Below, piece by piece: positions 34,417 to 43,800 of a DNA stretch of 64,000 bases. The notes beneath the pieces are model-generated. The model did not search any database and was not told the DNA's origin. It worked only from the letters and a program-made list of their open reading frames with translations. Numbering within the stretch: position 1 is the stretch's first letter; each line of letters begins with the position of its first letter. The translations under genes and the position numbers were made by a program. Origin of the DNA: an uncultured Lentisphaerota bacterium (GTDB taxonomy: Bacteria; Verrucomicrobiota; Kiritimatiellia; CAIQIC01); contig CAIWHP010000273.1 of the NCBI GenBank assembly GCA_903912445.1, positions 30,171 through 94,170 of the forward strand, in the 5' to 3' direction.

Positions 34417-37400
34417 GGATTCACAGATATGGCCTTGATCGGAATCACGGCCAGTTCGGCGCTGTTGTTGTTACCGCCGCGACCGCCGCTGTTGGAATAG
34501 CCGACGTAGAGTTTGCCGTCGTGCTCGGTGGCGCAGGGATAGGAAAGCGAGGCGCGCTCGTTCGATTCGCCGGGGCCGGCAGGGAACATCGCGGGACGGA
34601 TGACGAAGATTTTACTCAACAGCTTTTCGCCCGGCTTGCTGACGGCGATGGTCAGCGGATTACGCCGCCCGCCGGTGTCGGCCGTGGTGGTGCAGACGAG
34701 ATAGCGCTGGCCATTGCTGAGCAACCCCGCACACGGTTTGCTGGTGGCCATCGGCAGATTGCCAGACGCGGACGCGGTCCAGGTGCGCCCGTAGTCCGCG
34801 CTCTCCGCGACAAGCGCCAGCGCCTTCGCGCCATACCGGGCGATGTTGGTTACGCGCGGACCATCCACCATCACCGCCGACTCGCCCCACATCTTCAGCC
34901 CCTTGCTCGCCGGAATGCTGACGAGGTCCCATTTGGTGAAATCATCGCCGTGGCTGATGGCGACGGCGGCGGGATTCACGTTTTTCTCCGAGAAAACACC
35001 CGCACAGATGCCGGCCATGAGCCAGTTGCCGTCGCCCATCTTCACGGGTTGGTTCAGCGCCCAGAAACCGCCCTCGACCACCACGCCTTTCGGCTGCCAT
35101 TTCCCGGTGGCTTCGTCGAGCTGGTAGGCGCGCGTATGGATGCGTCCCATGCGTCCGTAGAATGCGCCGTGAAAAGCCCACAGCGCGCCGCCGTGCGAAA
35201 GGAACACGCCGTGGCTGATCGCGAGGTCCGGTGCCTCGGTGCCGGTATCGATGGTGAAGACGTCGCCCCAGGTCTTGCCGCCATCCGCACTCACGCGGCC
35301 GCGCGCTTCCTCGGTGGCCGTGTTCTCCGCGCCCTTGTTGTGCCCGAACGAGGCATAGAGCTTGCCTTGGTGCCAGGCCAGCCCCACGCCATGCAGCCAC
35401 GGATAGCCATCTTTCGCCGGTTCGTGGGCCTTGATGACGTGAAAGTCGACACCTTCGAGCGCGGAAAGTTCCGCGCTCTTCGGCACTGCGCCGCCGCCCC
35501 AGAGCTGCACCGGCACAATGCTTTCAAGCTTGTGCGGCGCGGGTTGCCTCTCCGCCAGCGCGCGGATTTCCGCAGGCGTCAGCACGCCGCGATAGAGGGC
35601 CACCTCGTCGAGTGCGCCGATAAACGTCTGCGTGACTCGCGCACCATCCTGCACGCCGCCGATGGTCAACGGCGCTTCGGTGGCCAGGATGGAGGGCACC
35701 AGCGGACCGGAGCCCTCCTGCTTGCCGTTGAGGTAGAGGCAGCCCTGCCCGCGTCCGACCGTGACGGCGAGGTGATACCAATGACCGGCCTGCGGCACGG
35801 TCTGCGCGGCGATGGTTTTCCAGCCCTTCTGCGAGACGTAGAAACGGAAACGATTGTCCCTGTCGAGCATCAGCCCCCACTCGCGCTGCCCGGCGGCATA
35901 GGCGTTCTTGGCCATGATCATCTGCTGGCCGCCGCTAACGTCGTAGGGATTGACCCAGGCGCTGACGCTGAAGGTGGCGTCGGTGAAGCACAGTGCGGGC
36001 GACGAGGACACACTCACCAGATCGCCATCGAACTTCAGCGCCTGCCCCTCCACGCCTGGCACCTGCTGCGGCGCACCTTTCACGGTGCCGGAGAGCTTGC
36101 CGACCACGTCCTGCACCTTGCCTCCGCGAACCTCTTCGCATGACCAGCGCGCCAGCGGCTGCGCCGCTGCGCTGCCTGCCGCCTTGGCAGGCGGCGCACG
36201 TTTGCCCGTGGCCTGGTTGATCAGTACGCGTTGACGCGCCTGCGCGGAAATCCACTGTCCCTTGCGTACATCCTCCTCGGTGAAGGTCGCCATCAGGATC
36301 TGCTTGGCGCCGCCGCGATCGAAATCATAGATCAGGCAGATCGTTCCATCCGCAGCCTGCACGCCATCGGGATAGGAAACTCCGTTGCGCACATCGAGGA
36401 CCAGCCCGCCGCCCCATGTGCGACCATCGTCCGTGGAGAGAAAGGCGGTCAGGTGCGAGCGCACTTTCTTCCCGCCCGGCGGATCATGCCGCACCAGGAG
36501 CAGGTTTCCGCCCGCCAGCTTGCGCAGGAAAAAGCGCGAGGTCGAATGCGGGAGGGAACTGGCCTTCACATCGGACCATGTCTTGCCGCCATCGGTGGAA
36601 ACGCTTTCGCCGATGCCGGTGAAAGCTTTCCCGTCCAAGGGGAAAATACCGCGCACCAGCATCCACAGTGAACCATCCTTGCGCTCGACGAGCATGTGCT
36701 CATCGGCATTGCGGCTCTTCTTGTCCACGATATTGGCCGCGCCCAGATCGGCAAAGGTTTCGCCGCGATCCACCGACACCACCGCCCGCGCGCTGCCGTT
36801 CGTGAACCACGTGGCCATCGGCAGCAGCCAGCGGCCGTCGCTCGTCACGATGGGCTTGTTCATCATCACGCCCTTGGAAATCGCGCGCGGCGCCGACCAC
36901 GTGGCGTCGGCCCGCGTAGGCTCCGGCGTCGCGATGGCGAAGCTCAACGAAACCCGGCCCGGATTCCCCGCGATCTCCTGTGACCAGAAAAGCCAGAGCT
37001 TGCCGCTCGGATCAATCCAGAGACACGGATCGAACGCGCGCACCGGCCCGGCCCCGTCGGGATCAAGCACCAGCACCTGCTGCCACGAGGCGCCTCCGTC
37101 GCCGCTGGTGAAGAGCAGAATGTAATTATGCGCATCCTCGGTGACGCCGCCGCCATACCACGTGGCCCACAACCGTCCGTTCGCCGCGCGCTCGATGCCC
37201 GGGATGCCTTGGAACATCCGCGCGCTGTCCGCGTAGTCCGGCCCGGGAGAAAAGTCCGGCACAGCCGGCATGACGGCGGCGTTGGTCTCGCTGACGGACA
37301 CCATCGGCGACACAGCCCGCGCCTGGGGCGCAAGGACGACGGTAATGAGCAGGACGGCAAGCAGGCCGGTTGTTTTCCAGTTCATATAATCACGCGCAGG

Positions 37401-37439
37401 ACAGGGCGTCGGTGTTGCAAACTTGGTGTCTGTTGGCAT
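34413..37439 (-). CDS. Asp-box (BNR) double propeller with a central LamG domain
   Basis: A 1008-residue exported protein. The first propeller (about 40-410) has Asp boxes such as TSGDGGASW, STDGGKTW and STDDGRTW. A LamG/concanavalin domain (about 430-645, WSCEEVRGGKVQDVVGKL) is inserted. A second propeller follows with SADGGKTWGDV and SADYGRTWTAS. Asp-box folds occur in GH33 sialidases and in several unrelated lyases and glycosidases, so sialidase is only one possibility; other exo-acting enzymes fit the locus better. I chose the ATG at 37439 because AAGGAG lies 6 bases before it; the ATG at 37385 would give a shorter signal peptide but has no ribosome-binding site. It is coupled to the esterase by ATGA. 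Confidence 0.82.
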   Translation of the reverse strand: MPTDTKFATPTPCPARDYMNWKTTGLLAVLLITVVLAPQARAVSPMVSVSETNAAVMPAVPDFSPGPDYADSARMFQGIPGIERAANGRLWATWYGGGVTEDAHNYILLFTSGDGGASWQQVLVLDPDGAGPVRAFDPCLWIDPSGKLWLFWSQEIAGNPGRVSLSFAIATPEPTRADATWSAPRAISKGVMMNKPIVTSDGRWLLPMATWFTNGSARAVVSVDRGETFADLGAANIVDKKSRNADEHMLVERKDGSLWMLVRGIFPLDGKAFTGIGESVSTDGGKTWSDVKASSLPHSTSRFFLRKLAGGNLLLVRHDPPGGKKVRSHLTAFLSTDDGRTWGGGLVLDVRNGVSYPDGVQAADGTICLIYDFDRGGAKQILMATFTEEDVRKGQWISAQARQRVLINQATGKRAPPAKAAGSAAAQPLARWSCEEVRGGKVQDVVGKLSGTVKGAPQQVPGVEGQALKFDGDLVSVSSSPALCFTDATFSVSAWVNPYDVSGGQQMIMAKNAYAAGQREWGLMLDRDNRFRFYVSQKGWKTIAAQTVPQAGHWYHLAVTVGRGQGCLYLNGKQEGSGPLVPSILATEAPLTIGGVQDGARVTQTFIGALDEVALYRGVLTPAEIRALAERQPAPHKLESIVPVQLWGGGAVPKSAELSALEGVDFHVIKAHEPAKDGYPWLHGVGLAWHQGKLYASFGHNKGAENTATEEARGRVSADGGKTWGDVFTIDTGTEAPDLAISHGVFLSHGGALWAFHGAFYGRMGRIHTRAYQLDEATGKWQPKGVVVEGGFWALNQPVKMGDGNWLMAGICAGVFSEKNVNPAAVAISHGDDFTKWDLVSIPASKGLKMWGESAVMVDGPRVTNIARYGAKALALVAESADYGRTWTASASGNLPMATSKPCAGLLSNGQRYLVCTTTADTGGRRNPLTIAVSKPGEKLLSKIFVIRPAMFPAGPGESNERASLSYPCATEHDGKLYVGYSNSGGRGGNNNSAELAVIPIKAISVNP

Positions 37440-37445
37440 GTAATT

Positions 37446-37451
37446 CTCCTT
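37446..37451 (-). promoter_or_regulatory. Ribosome-binding site deciding the Asp-box protein start
   Basis: AAGGAG on the minus strand, 6 bases before the ATG at 37439. It supports this start although the hydrophobic signal begins 18 residues later. Confidence 0.65.
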
Positions 37452-37507
37452 ATAGCGGCACATCGGCCGGCGCGCGAGCTGGCAGGCAGCCCGGAAGCGG
37501 CTTGATT

Positions 37508-40500
37508 TCATGGCTGGCCCTTGGGCGCGCTGACGGCGCTATCGGCCATGCCGCTCTTATAAGCGATGGCTTTCAGGTGGATGCCCGGCTGTACGCTGAT
37601 AACACCGCAATAAACGTAGCCGCAGGTCCGCGCCGGCGTCGTGCCGTCGAGTGTATAGCGGAACCATGCGCCGGGCGTCGCGGATTTCAGCGTGATGGTT
37701 TTGCCATCGCTCACGAACTCCGGTTGCCCGCACGGCTCGGTGCCCTCTTCGTAGAGGCCACAGTCGGGATAATTCTTGATCACCTCCCACGCGAGGCGCT
37801 GGAGGATCGCGTCCTGCGCGGGCGTGAACGTGGTGCCGATGGGCAGGATTTTGCCCTCGGGCGACTCGCGGTAGAACGCCGAGAACCACGTCAGGTCCAC
37901 CAAGTAGCCGCCGTTGGCGTGCTCGTTGACCGCGGGGCTGGAAGAGGGATGCACCTGATCGTTGAAGAGCAGCGTGTAGAACGAGCCGGGCGCAATGCCG
38001 GGCAGCTGGCCGCGGTCGATCAGGTTGCGGGCCCAGCCCATCGCCAGCGCGGACGGAAGCACGCGCGGGCGCTTGCCGGTGCGATAGGTCTCGCAAACCT
38101 TTTTCTGGAGCTCCTCCATGTAGAGCAGCATCGCGCCCATGGATTCCTCCCACGTCAGTGCGGGGAAGGTCTTCTTCATCTGGCTGCTCGGCACCAGGCC
38201 TTTGTCGGTCGGCCGCTCGCGCTTCAGTTCCGTCCACTCGCAGTATAACCACGGCTGTACCGCGGGCGACTTCTCCCGCGCCATGTCGAAGAACTTGATG
38301 TCGTAACCGGCCTCCTCCTCGATGTTGAAATCGCGGGGTTGCACGGTGACGTGGTCGAGCCGGTCGAGCGTGTGCCACAGGCCCAGCGCGCGCTCCTTCT
38401 CCTGGACAAGCCCGATGTCCCAGTTCTCCTTTGTCCACGCGCCGGGCCGCGCAAAGATCGCAGAACGGTGCAGGTAACCGGCGGTGCGGATGAAGTGCGC
38501 CAGCATGCTGGTCGTCTGCGTCAGGCTGTTGCCCCAATGGAACGTGCGCTGGCCCGGCTTCACCGAACCCTTGACGAGGTACGTTGCCGCGACGGGCGGG
38601 CTGGGCGCGCGTCCCTCGAGGAAGCTTGCGGCCTGGACCGTGGCCGTCTTCTCGATGCGGAGCGGTGCGGAATACACCGTGCCGTTCTGCTCTGTCGGCC
38701 AGGTCCCGTCGAGCGTGTAGCGGATCACCGCGCCGGGCGTCGCGCACTTGAGCATCACCTCGAGCGCGTTGGTGTGAACGAAGAGCGCAGGAGCCGCGCT
38801 GGAAAGCGGTGGCGCCGGCGGCGCAGGGATGAATTGCGGACAGCGCGCCGTGGCGGCGTCGCGCAGATCTATGCCGATGCAGGCGCCATCGGCCGCGCTG
38901 GATGCGAACACCGTCTTGGCCTCGCCATCAAACGCGTTCTTGCGGATACCGCCGGAATCGATGACCAGGCCATAGGCACCGCCGGGGCCGCTCATTTTGC
39001 GGTCGCCGGCGTAGAACTCCAACTCCGCCAGCTTCGCCTGCGAACCGCGCGGGCCGAGGTAGCGCAGCCAGCGATAGACCTTGGTGTTCTCGAGCGGCAA
39101 CTCGCTCCACGCGCCGGTCGGCGGCACGGCCTTGATTTCGGCGAGCAGTTCGAAACCGTCGCGCCGTGACACATTCGAGCCTTCGAACCGGCCGCCGACC
39201 ATCGCCTGCTCGCCGCCAAGCGCAGGAAAGAAACGGACGCGATTGCACACGACCGGATTCGGGGCGGGCGCTGCGGCTGCTTTCGTGGGTGGCCGGCTGG
39301 TGGCGGGAGTTGCACGCGCGGCCGCCAAAAGCTTCCGCAGACGCGCGACGACCTCCGGATGCTCCGCGGCTACGCTCTTTGTCTCGGAGGGATCGGCGGC
39401 CAGGTTGAACAGCTCGTCCTGCTTGGGCATGCCCTGGCGCTGGCGCATGACGGCATCGTGCAGCGCCTTCTCGCGGAAGTGCGGCAGCGGGCGGTTCTCA
39501 TGCTCGATGAATTTCCAGTTGCCTTCCCGGATCGCGTACTCCGAGGCGCGCGCCGCTTGCAGCACCACGCTGGTGCGCACCGGCGCGCCAGCCTGCGCCT
39601 CCAGCCACGCGCGGCTCACGTCGAGGCTGTCTTCAGCGGAACCGGCGGGGAGCGGCGCGCCGAGAATCTTCGCGAAGGTGGCGGGCAGATCGGTGAAGCA
39701 GAAGATCTGCGCGGACACGGTGTTGGCCGGCACCTGGCCCGGCCAGCGCACGATGAACGGCTCGCGGAAGCCGCCTTCGTAAACCCCGTGTTTGCCGTCG
39801 CGCAGCACGCCGTTGATGGCGAGGCCCTGCTCCATCGCCTGCTTGTGCTCGGAAGAATTCTGCTGGATCACACCGCCATTATCGCTGGTGAAGATGACCA
39901 GCGTGTTGTCGGCCAGCTTGAGCCTGTCCAGCGCCGCCAGAATCCGGCCGACCGAGTCATCGAGCTCCTCGATGAAATTGCCATAGGGTCCAAGCGGGCT
40001 GCCGGTGAAACGCGCCGACGGTGTGATCGGATCGTGCACAGCGTTGGGCGCGAAGTAGAGAAAGAAGGGTTTGGCCCGGTTCGCTTCGATCCACTGCACC
40101 GCCTTGCCGGTGAGCTGTTCCATGACCTCGTCGGGTTTCCGCAGCGGCGCTATGCCGAGCGTCTTCCGGTCTTTGCCGGCGCCTTCGATCGTGACGACCT
40201 GCCCCGGCACGCGGCCGACCAGCTGATCGCCCTCAATGTAGGCCTGCGGCTGGTTTGCCACGTTGGCGGCAAGTCCGAAGAAATATTCGAAGCCCACCGC
40301 GAGCGGGCCGGGCGTCAGCGGCTGCTTCCAGTCGGTTGGCTGCGCGAGGCCCAGGCCGTTGTGCCACTTGCCGATGGCGGCGGTGTGGTAGCCGCAACTC
40401 CTGGCGATGGAGGCCAGCGTGGCACGATTGGTCTCGATCAGCAGCGCATCGCGCTCGCCCAAGCCGTAGCCGTGGTCCACGGACGCGCGCCAGATGTAGC

Positions 40501-40756
40501 GGCCGGTCATCAAGCCGTAACGCGACGGCGAACAGACCGAGCCGGGCGCATAGGCGCTGGTGAAGCGGCGGCCCTCGCGCGCGAGCCGGTCGCACGCCGG
40601 CGTCTTCAGCTGCGCGCCGCCATAGCAGCCGAGGCTGCCGTAGCCGAGATCGTCGGCAAGAATCAGCACGATGTTCGGGCGTGACGCAGCCGCACCCGGC
40701 TGCGGCAACAAAATCAGTCCGCTCAAGACAAGCGACAGCAGGGATTTTCTATTCAT
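37508..40756 (-). CDS. Fusion: sulfatase (CSPSR) plus chitobiase-C-like and SGNH-like domains
   Basis: About 1082 residues from the ATG at 40756. Residues 1-490 are a complete Sec-exported sulfatase: SRPNIVLILADDLGYG, formylglycine site CSPSR (Cys75, Arg79), GKWHNGLG and FTSDNGGV. After an Ala/Pro/Thr linker come a discoidin-like beta-domain (about 510-640) and a chitobiase-C-like module (VIRYTLDGTWPTEQNGTVYSAPL). A region with SGNH features follows: FHWGNSLTQT (Ser744) and NDQVHPSSSP (His936), a plausible Ser and His pair. A second chitobiase-C-like module closes the protein (WFRYTLDGTTPA). Most sulfatases end near residue 500, so this one carries a second probable hydrolase and two binding modules. 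It might remove sulfate and an ester from the same sugar. A four-unit palindrome A array lies directly upstream. Confidence 0.85.
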   Translation of the reverse strand: MNRKSLLSLVLSGLILLPQPGAAASRPNIVLILADDLGYGSLGCYGGAQLKTPACDRLAREGRRFTSAYAPGSVCSPSRYGLMTGRYIWRASVDHGYGLGERDALLIETNRATLASIARSCGYHTAAIGKWHNGLGLAQPTDWKQPLTPGPLAVGFEYFFGLAANVANQPQAYIEGDQLVGRVPGQVVTIEGAGKDRKTLGIAPLRKPDEVMEQLTGKAVQWIEANRAKPFFLYFAPNAVHDPITPSARFTGSPLGPYGNFIEELDDSVGRILAALDRLKLADNTLVIFTSDNGGVIQQNSSEHKQAMEQGLAINGVLRDGKHGVYEGGFREPFIVRWPGQVPANTVSAQIFCFTDLPATFAKILGAPLPAGSAEDSLDVSRAWLEAQAGAPVRTSVVLQAARASEYAIREGNWKFIEHENRPLPHFREKALHDAVMRQRQGMPKQDELFNLAADPSETKSVAAEHPEVVARLRKLLAAARATPATSRPPTKAAAAPAPNPVVCNRVRFFPALGGEQAMVGGRFEGSNVSRRDGFELLAEIKAVPPTGAWSELPLENTKVYRWLRYLGPRGSQAKLAELEFYAGDRKMSGPGGAYGLVIDSGGIRKNAFDGEAKTVFASSAADGACIGIDLRDAATARCPQFIPAPPAPPLSSAAPALFVHTNALEVMLKCATPGAVIRYTLDGTWPTEQNGTVYSAPLRIEKTATVQAASFLEGRAPSPPVAATYLVKGSVKPGQRTFHWGNSLTQTTSMLAHFIRTAGYLHRSAIFARPGAWTKENWDIGLVQEKERALGLWHTLDRLDHVTVQPRDFNIEEEAGYDIKFFDMAREKSPAVQPWLYCEWTELKRERPTDKGLVPSSQMKKTFPALTWEESMGAMLLYMEELQKKVCETYRTGKRPRVLPSALAMGWARNLIDRGQLPGIAPGSFYTLLFNDQVHPSSSPAVNEHANGGYLVDLTWFSAFYRESPEGKILPIGTTFTPAQDAILQRLAWEVIKNYPDCGLYEEGTEPCGQPEFVSDGKTITLKSATPGAWFRYTLDGTTPARTCGYVYCGVISVQPGIHLKAIAYKSGMADSAVSAPKGQP

Positions 40757-40776
40757 GGCATTCGCTTTGTCGGCAC

Positions 40777-40888
40777 TATCCACGACCTGGAAAATAGCCT
40801 GGGCATATCCCCTGACGTTGGGAAATAATGCGTGAGATTTTCCAATGTCTGGAAAAAGCAGTGGTTAGGTTTTCCAATCCTTGGAACC
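40777..40888. promoter_or_regulatory. Palindrome A array (4 units) upstream of the sulfatase fusion
   Basis: Units are centred at 40785 (CCACGACCTGG, degenerate), 40816 (CCTGACGTTGG, degenerate), 40847 (CCAATGTCTGG) and 40879 (CCAATCCTTGG), spaced 31, 31 and 32 bp. The array fills the 138-bp gap between the stop at 40895 and the ATG at 40756. Confidence 0.6.
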
Positions 40889-40894
40889 TGTTGT

Positions 40895-43800
40895 TCACCG
40901 GACGATGGTTTCCTCGCGCAGGCGGAAGTCGGGCGTGAGGATCTGGCACTGCGCGACCTGCCCGATGTGCGGGCCGGTGATTTTCCAGACGACGCGCTTG
41001 TCGGGCGTCAGCTCGAAAATGTGCGCGCCGATTTTGTCGCCGTTGTCGCGCGTGTTCCAGTTGCAGACGATCGTGTTGCCGTTGGGCAGGCGCTGCAAAC
41101 CGGCGAGCGTGCCAAGCTGGAGCGCCGGCAGCCATTCCCCATCCACACGCCAGACGATCTTGTTTTCGCCGTCATATTCGGTAACCGCGCCACCGGCGGA
41201 GATCAGCGTGTTGCCGTTGGGCAGGCGTAGCGCCGCGACGGGACTCGGCTCGCGCGGAAACTCGCGGAGCAATTTGCCGGTGGCATCGAACTCGCGCACG
41301 GCGCCCTCGGCGGTGAACGGCACGAGGTAGGTGCCCGCCGGCGTCTTGCGGCACATGCGGAATTGCGCGTGCGGTTTCTGCTCCGTCGTCGCGAGGCGCA
41401 CTTCGCGGACGATCGTGCCCTGGCGGTTCACCTCGATCAGCCGGCACTCGCCGACGATGCCGATGAGCACGTTGCCATCCGGCAGCGGCTGGCAGCAGGG
41501 AATCTCGTTGGGCTTTTCGGTTTTATATTCCCAGACGATCTGCTTCTCGCGCGTGACTTCGCGGACGCCCTGGTAGTAGGTGGTCAGGATGTTGCCGTTG
41601 GGCAGCAGCCAAGCGTCCTGCGGGTGCGGCACGGCATAGTCCCACACCACGGCGCCGCGCTCGTCGAGCAGCGCGACGCGATTGTGCGCGTGCTCGGCGA
41701 TCAGGCACGCATACGGTCCGCGCAGGTTCTCGTGCCAGAAGTTGCGGGCCAGCGCGGGCGCGGTGGTCTCGGTGCCGAGCGGATTGCGCGGGTCCACATC
41801 GAGCACGGGCCAGACGAGTTCGCCGCGGAGTTGCGCCGCCTCGTCCTCGTAGGCGCCGAGGCGCAGCGAGTTGGAGTCGAGCCACAGCGCGACCGTGCGC
41901 CTGTCGGCCTCCGCCACGGCCTTGACGTGCGCCGCGTTGGCGAGCGCGTTGCCGAGCCGGCAGTAGCGCGCGCCAAAGCGGCCGGGAATCGTGCGCGAGC
42001 CACCGTGGATGCCGCTGTAGTCGCTGGTCATGCCCAGCCCCATCGCACCGGAGAACCAGAAGGCATCGGCGCGCAACGCGGCGTAGCTCATGTCCTGCAG
42101 CCCTTTACGTTCCTTGGCATGGCACGGCAGGCAGGTTTTTTCGAAGATAGGTTTGATCTGGCGGTAGTAGCTGACCGGCTCGATGCGGCCCAGCTCGGGC
42201 TGGAGTTTGGAAGGGGCGCGCTGCATCGCCAGCGGCGGCTTGGCGAGCTGCGGCGAGCGCTGCGTCGGCTCGTGGCAGCCCTGGCAGCTCAGCTGCTCGC
42301 CGGGATGCGCGAAGGCGACGGAACGCATGGATTGCACCGCCCGGAAACTCTCGTCGAGCACCTGAAAGATGAGTTCCTTCGCCACCGGCGCTTCGAGGTA
42401 CACGCTGCCATCGGCCTCCACCGGCACGATGCCCAGCGGGATGCGCGGCGTGTTCTCGCGCTCGAAGCCGATCATCGGCTGGCCCATCTGGTGGTTTTCC
42501 TTGAGGATGTTCTGCGTGACGCGCAGCCATTTTATTTTTGTGCCGGCCGGAAACGGCAGGTCGGAGTCATAGACGTTCATCACCGCGATGGTCGCGGGAC
42601 GCTTGCTCGCGGCATCACTGCCCAGTGAAGTACGCGAGGGGATGAGGGGCGGCGTGGGCCGCGCGCGGAGCGGAATGGGGTCAATAATGCGCAGCCGCTC
42701 GTCCTGCACGCACGGCAGGAGCGCATGTTCCGCCAGCAGCTCCTTGTTCCCAAAACGATCGAGCAACACGAGGTTTTCCCACGCATTGCAAAGCAAGAAG
42801 TCCTGGCTGAGCGGCCACGGCGTGCCGTACTTGTAGTGCCGCCGCGACGGCAGTTCGGTCTCCGGGTACGGTTCATCCGGTGTGAAGCGCTTCACCTGCG
42901 ACATATGGCCATCGTCGGGCTGGCTGAGGTCGAGCAGCCCGATGGAGCCATAAACCTGGCCGTGATGTGGCGCGCCGGTGAACACGTAACGGGACGAGTT
43001 CGGAATCGCGCGGATGCCCATCTCGACCAGCGGCGTGCCGATGCGGATATCGTGACCGCCGCCCTGCCAGCGTTCAAAACCGGGGAAGGTGTGGTAGGGC
43101 TTCGGGTAGTTGCCGTGGGGGGCGCGCGGATCGGTGCCGTCCGGGCCGCAAATCCAGAAGCGTGTGCCCAGGCAGTTTTCCCGGTCGGTGTAATCCCAGC
43201 GCGTATAGACAAGTTTGCCGTCGTTGTTCACGCTCGGATTCCATTCCGACGTTTCGTAGTAGCTCAACGGCACGATGTCCGTGCCGTCGGCCTTCATCGA
43301 GAACAGCGTGTAGTTGCGCACCTGCAAGCCGCCGAAACAACGGATGAAGCCGCCGCGGCGCTCCGAAATGAAGGCCATGCGCCCATCCGGCAGCCAGCAG
43401 GGATCGAAGTCATCCACATCGCCATCCGTCAGCTGGGTCAGGCCCGTGCCATCGACGTTGATCCGGAACAGATGGAACACCGTGCCCGGCGCATAGACCC
43501 ACTTGTGTTCGCAGTTGGCCGTCCAGGCAAAGACGATCTGGCGCCCGTCGAACGATAAATCCGGCGTGGCGAAGGCGCCGTGGTCGAGCTTCCGCCCTTT
43601 GAGCCGGCCGTTCTGCACGACGGCGTTTTCCAGAATATTGACAAGCCGGGGCGTGGTTTTGAAATCTTTGAGCGTATAGAGTCCGCCACCGGGCAAAGCG
43701 TTAAACCCAAAATATTGCGTTGTGAAATGCCCGCCCTGCACATCCCCTGTCCTGGGGTTCGAGCGGGCCGAGCCTTCAAAGCTACCGCGCGCCACGCAGA

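Noticed and set aside
36850-36900. Single CTTGGAAAT sites in coding regions as further palindrome A copies
   Set aside because: They lack the CCAA half and the T-run, so they are chance half-matches.
34413-37439. Definite sialidase
   Set aside because: Asp boxes occur in many unrelated propellers, and the catalytic Arg triad could not be assigned by eye.
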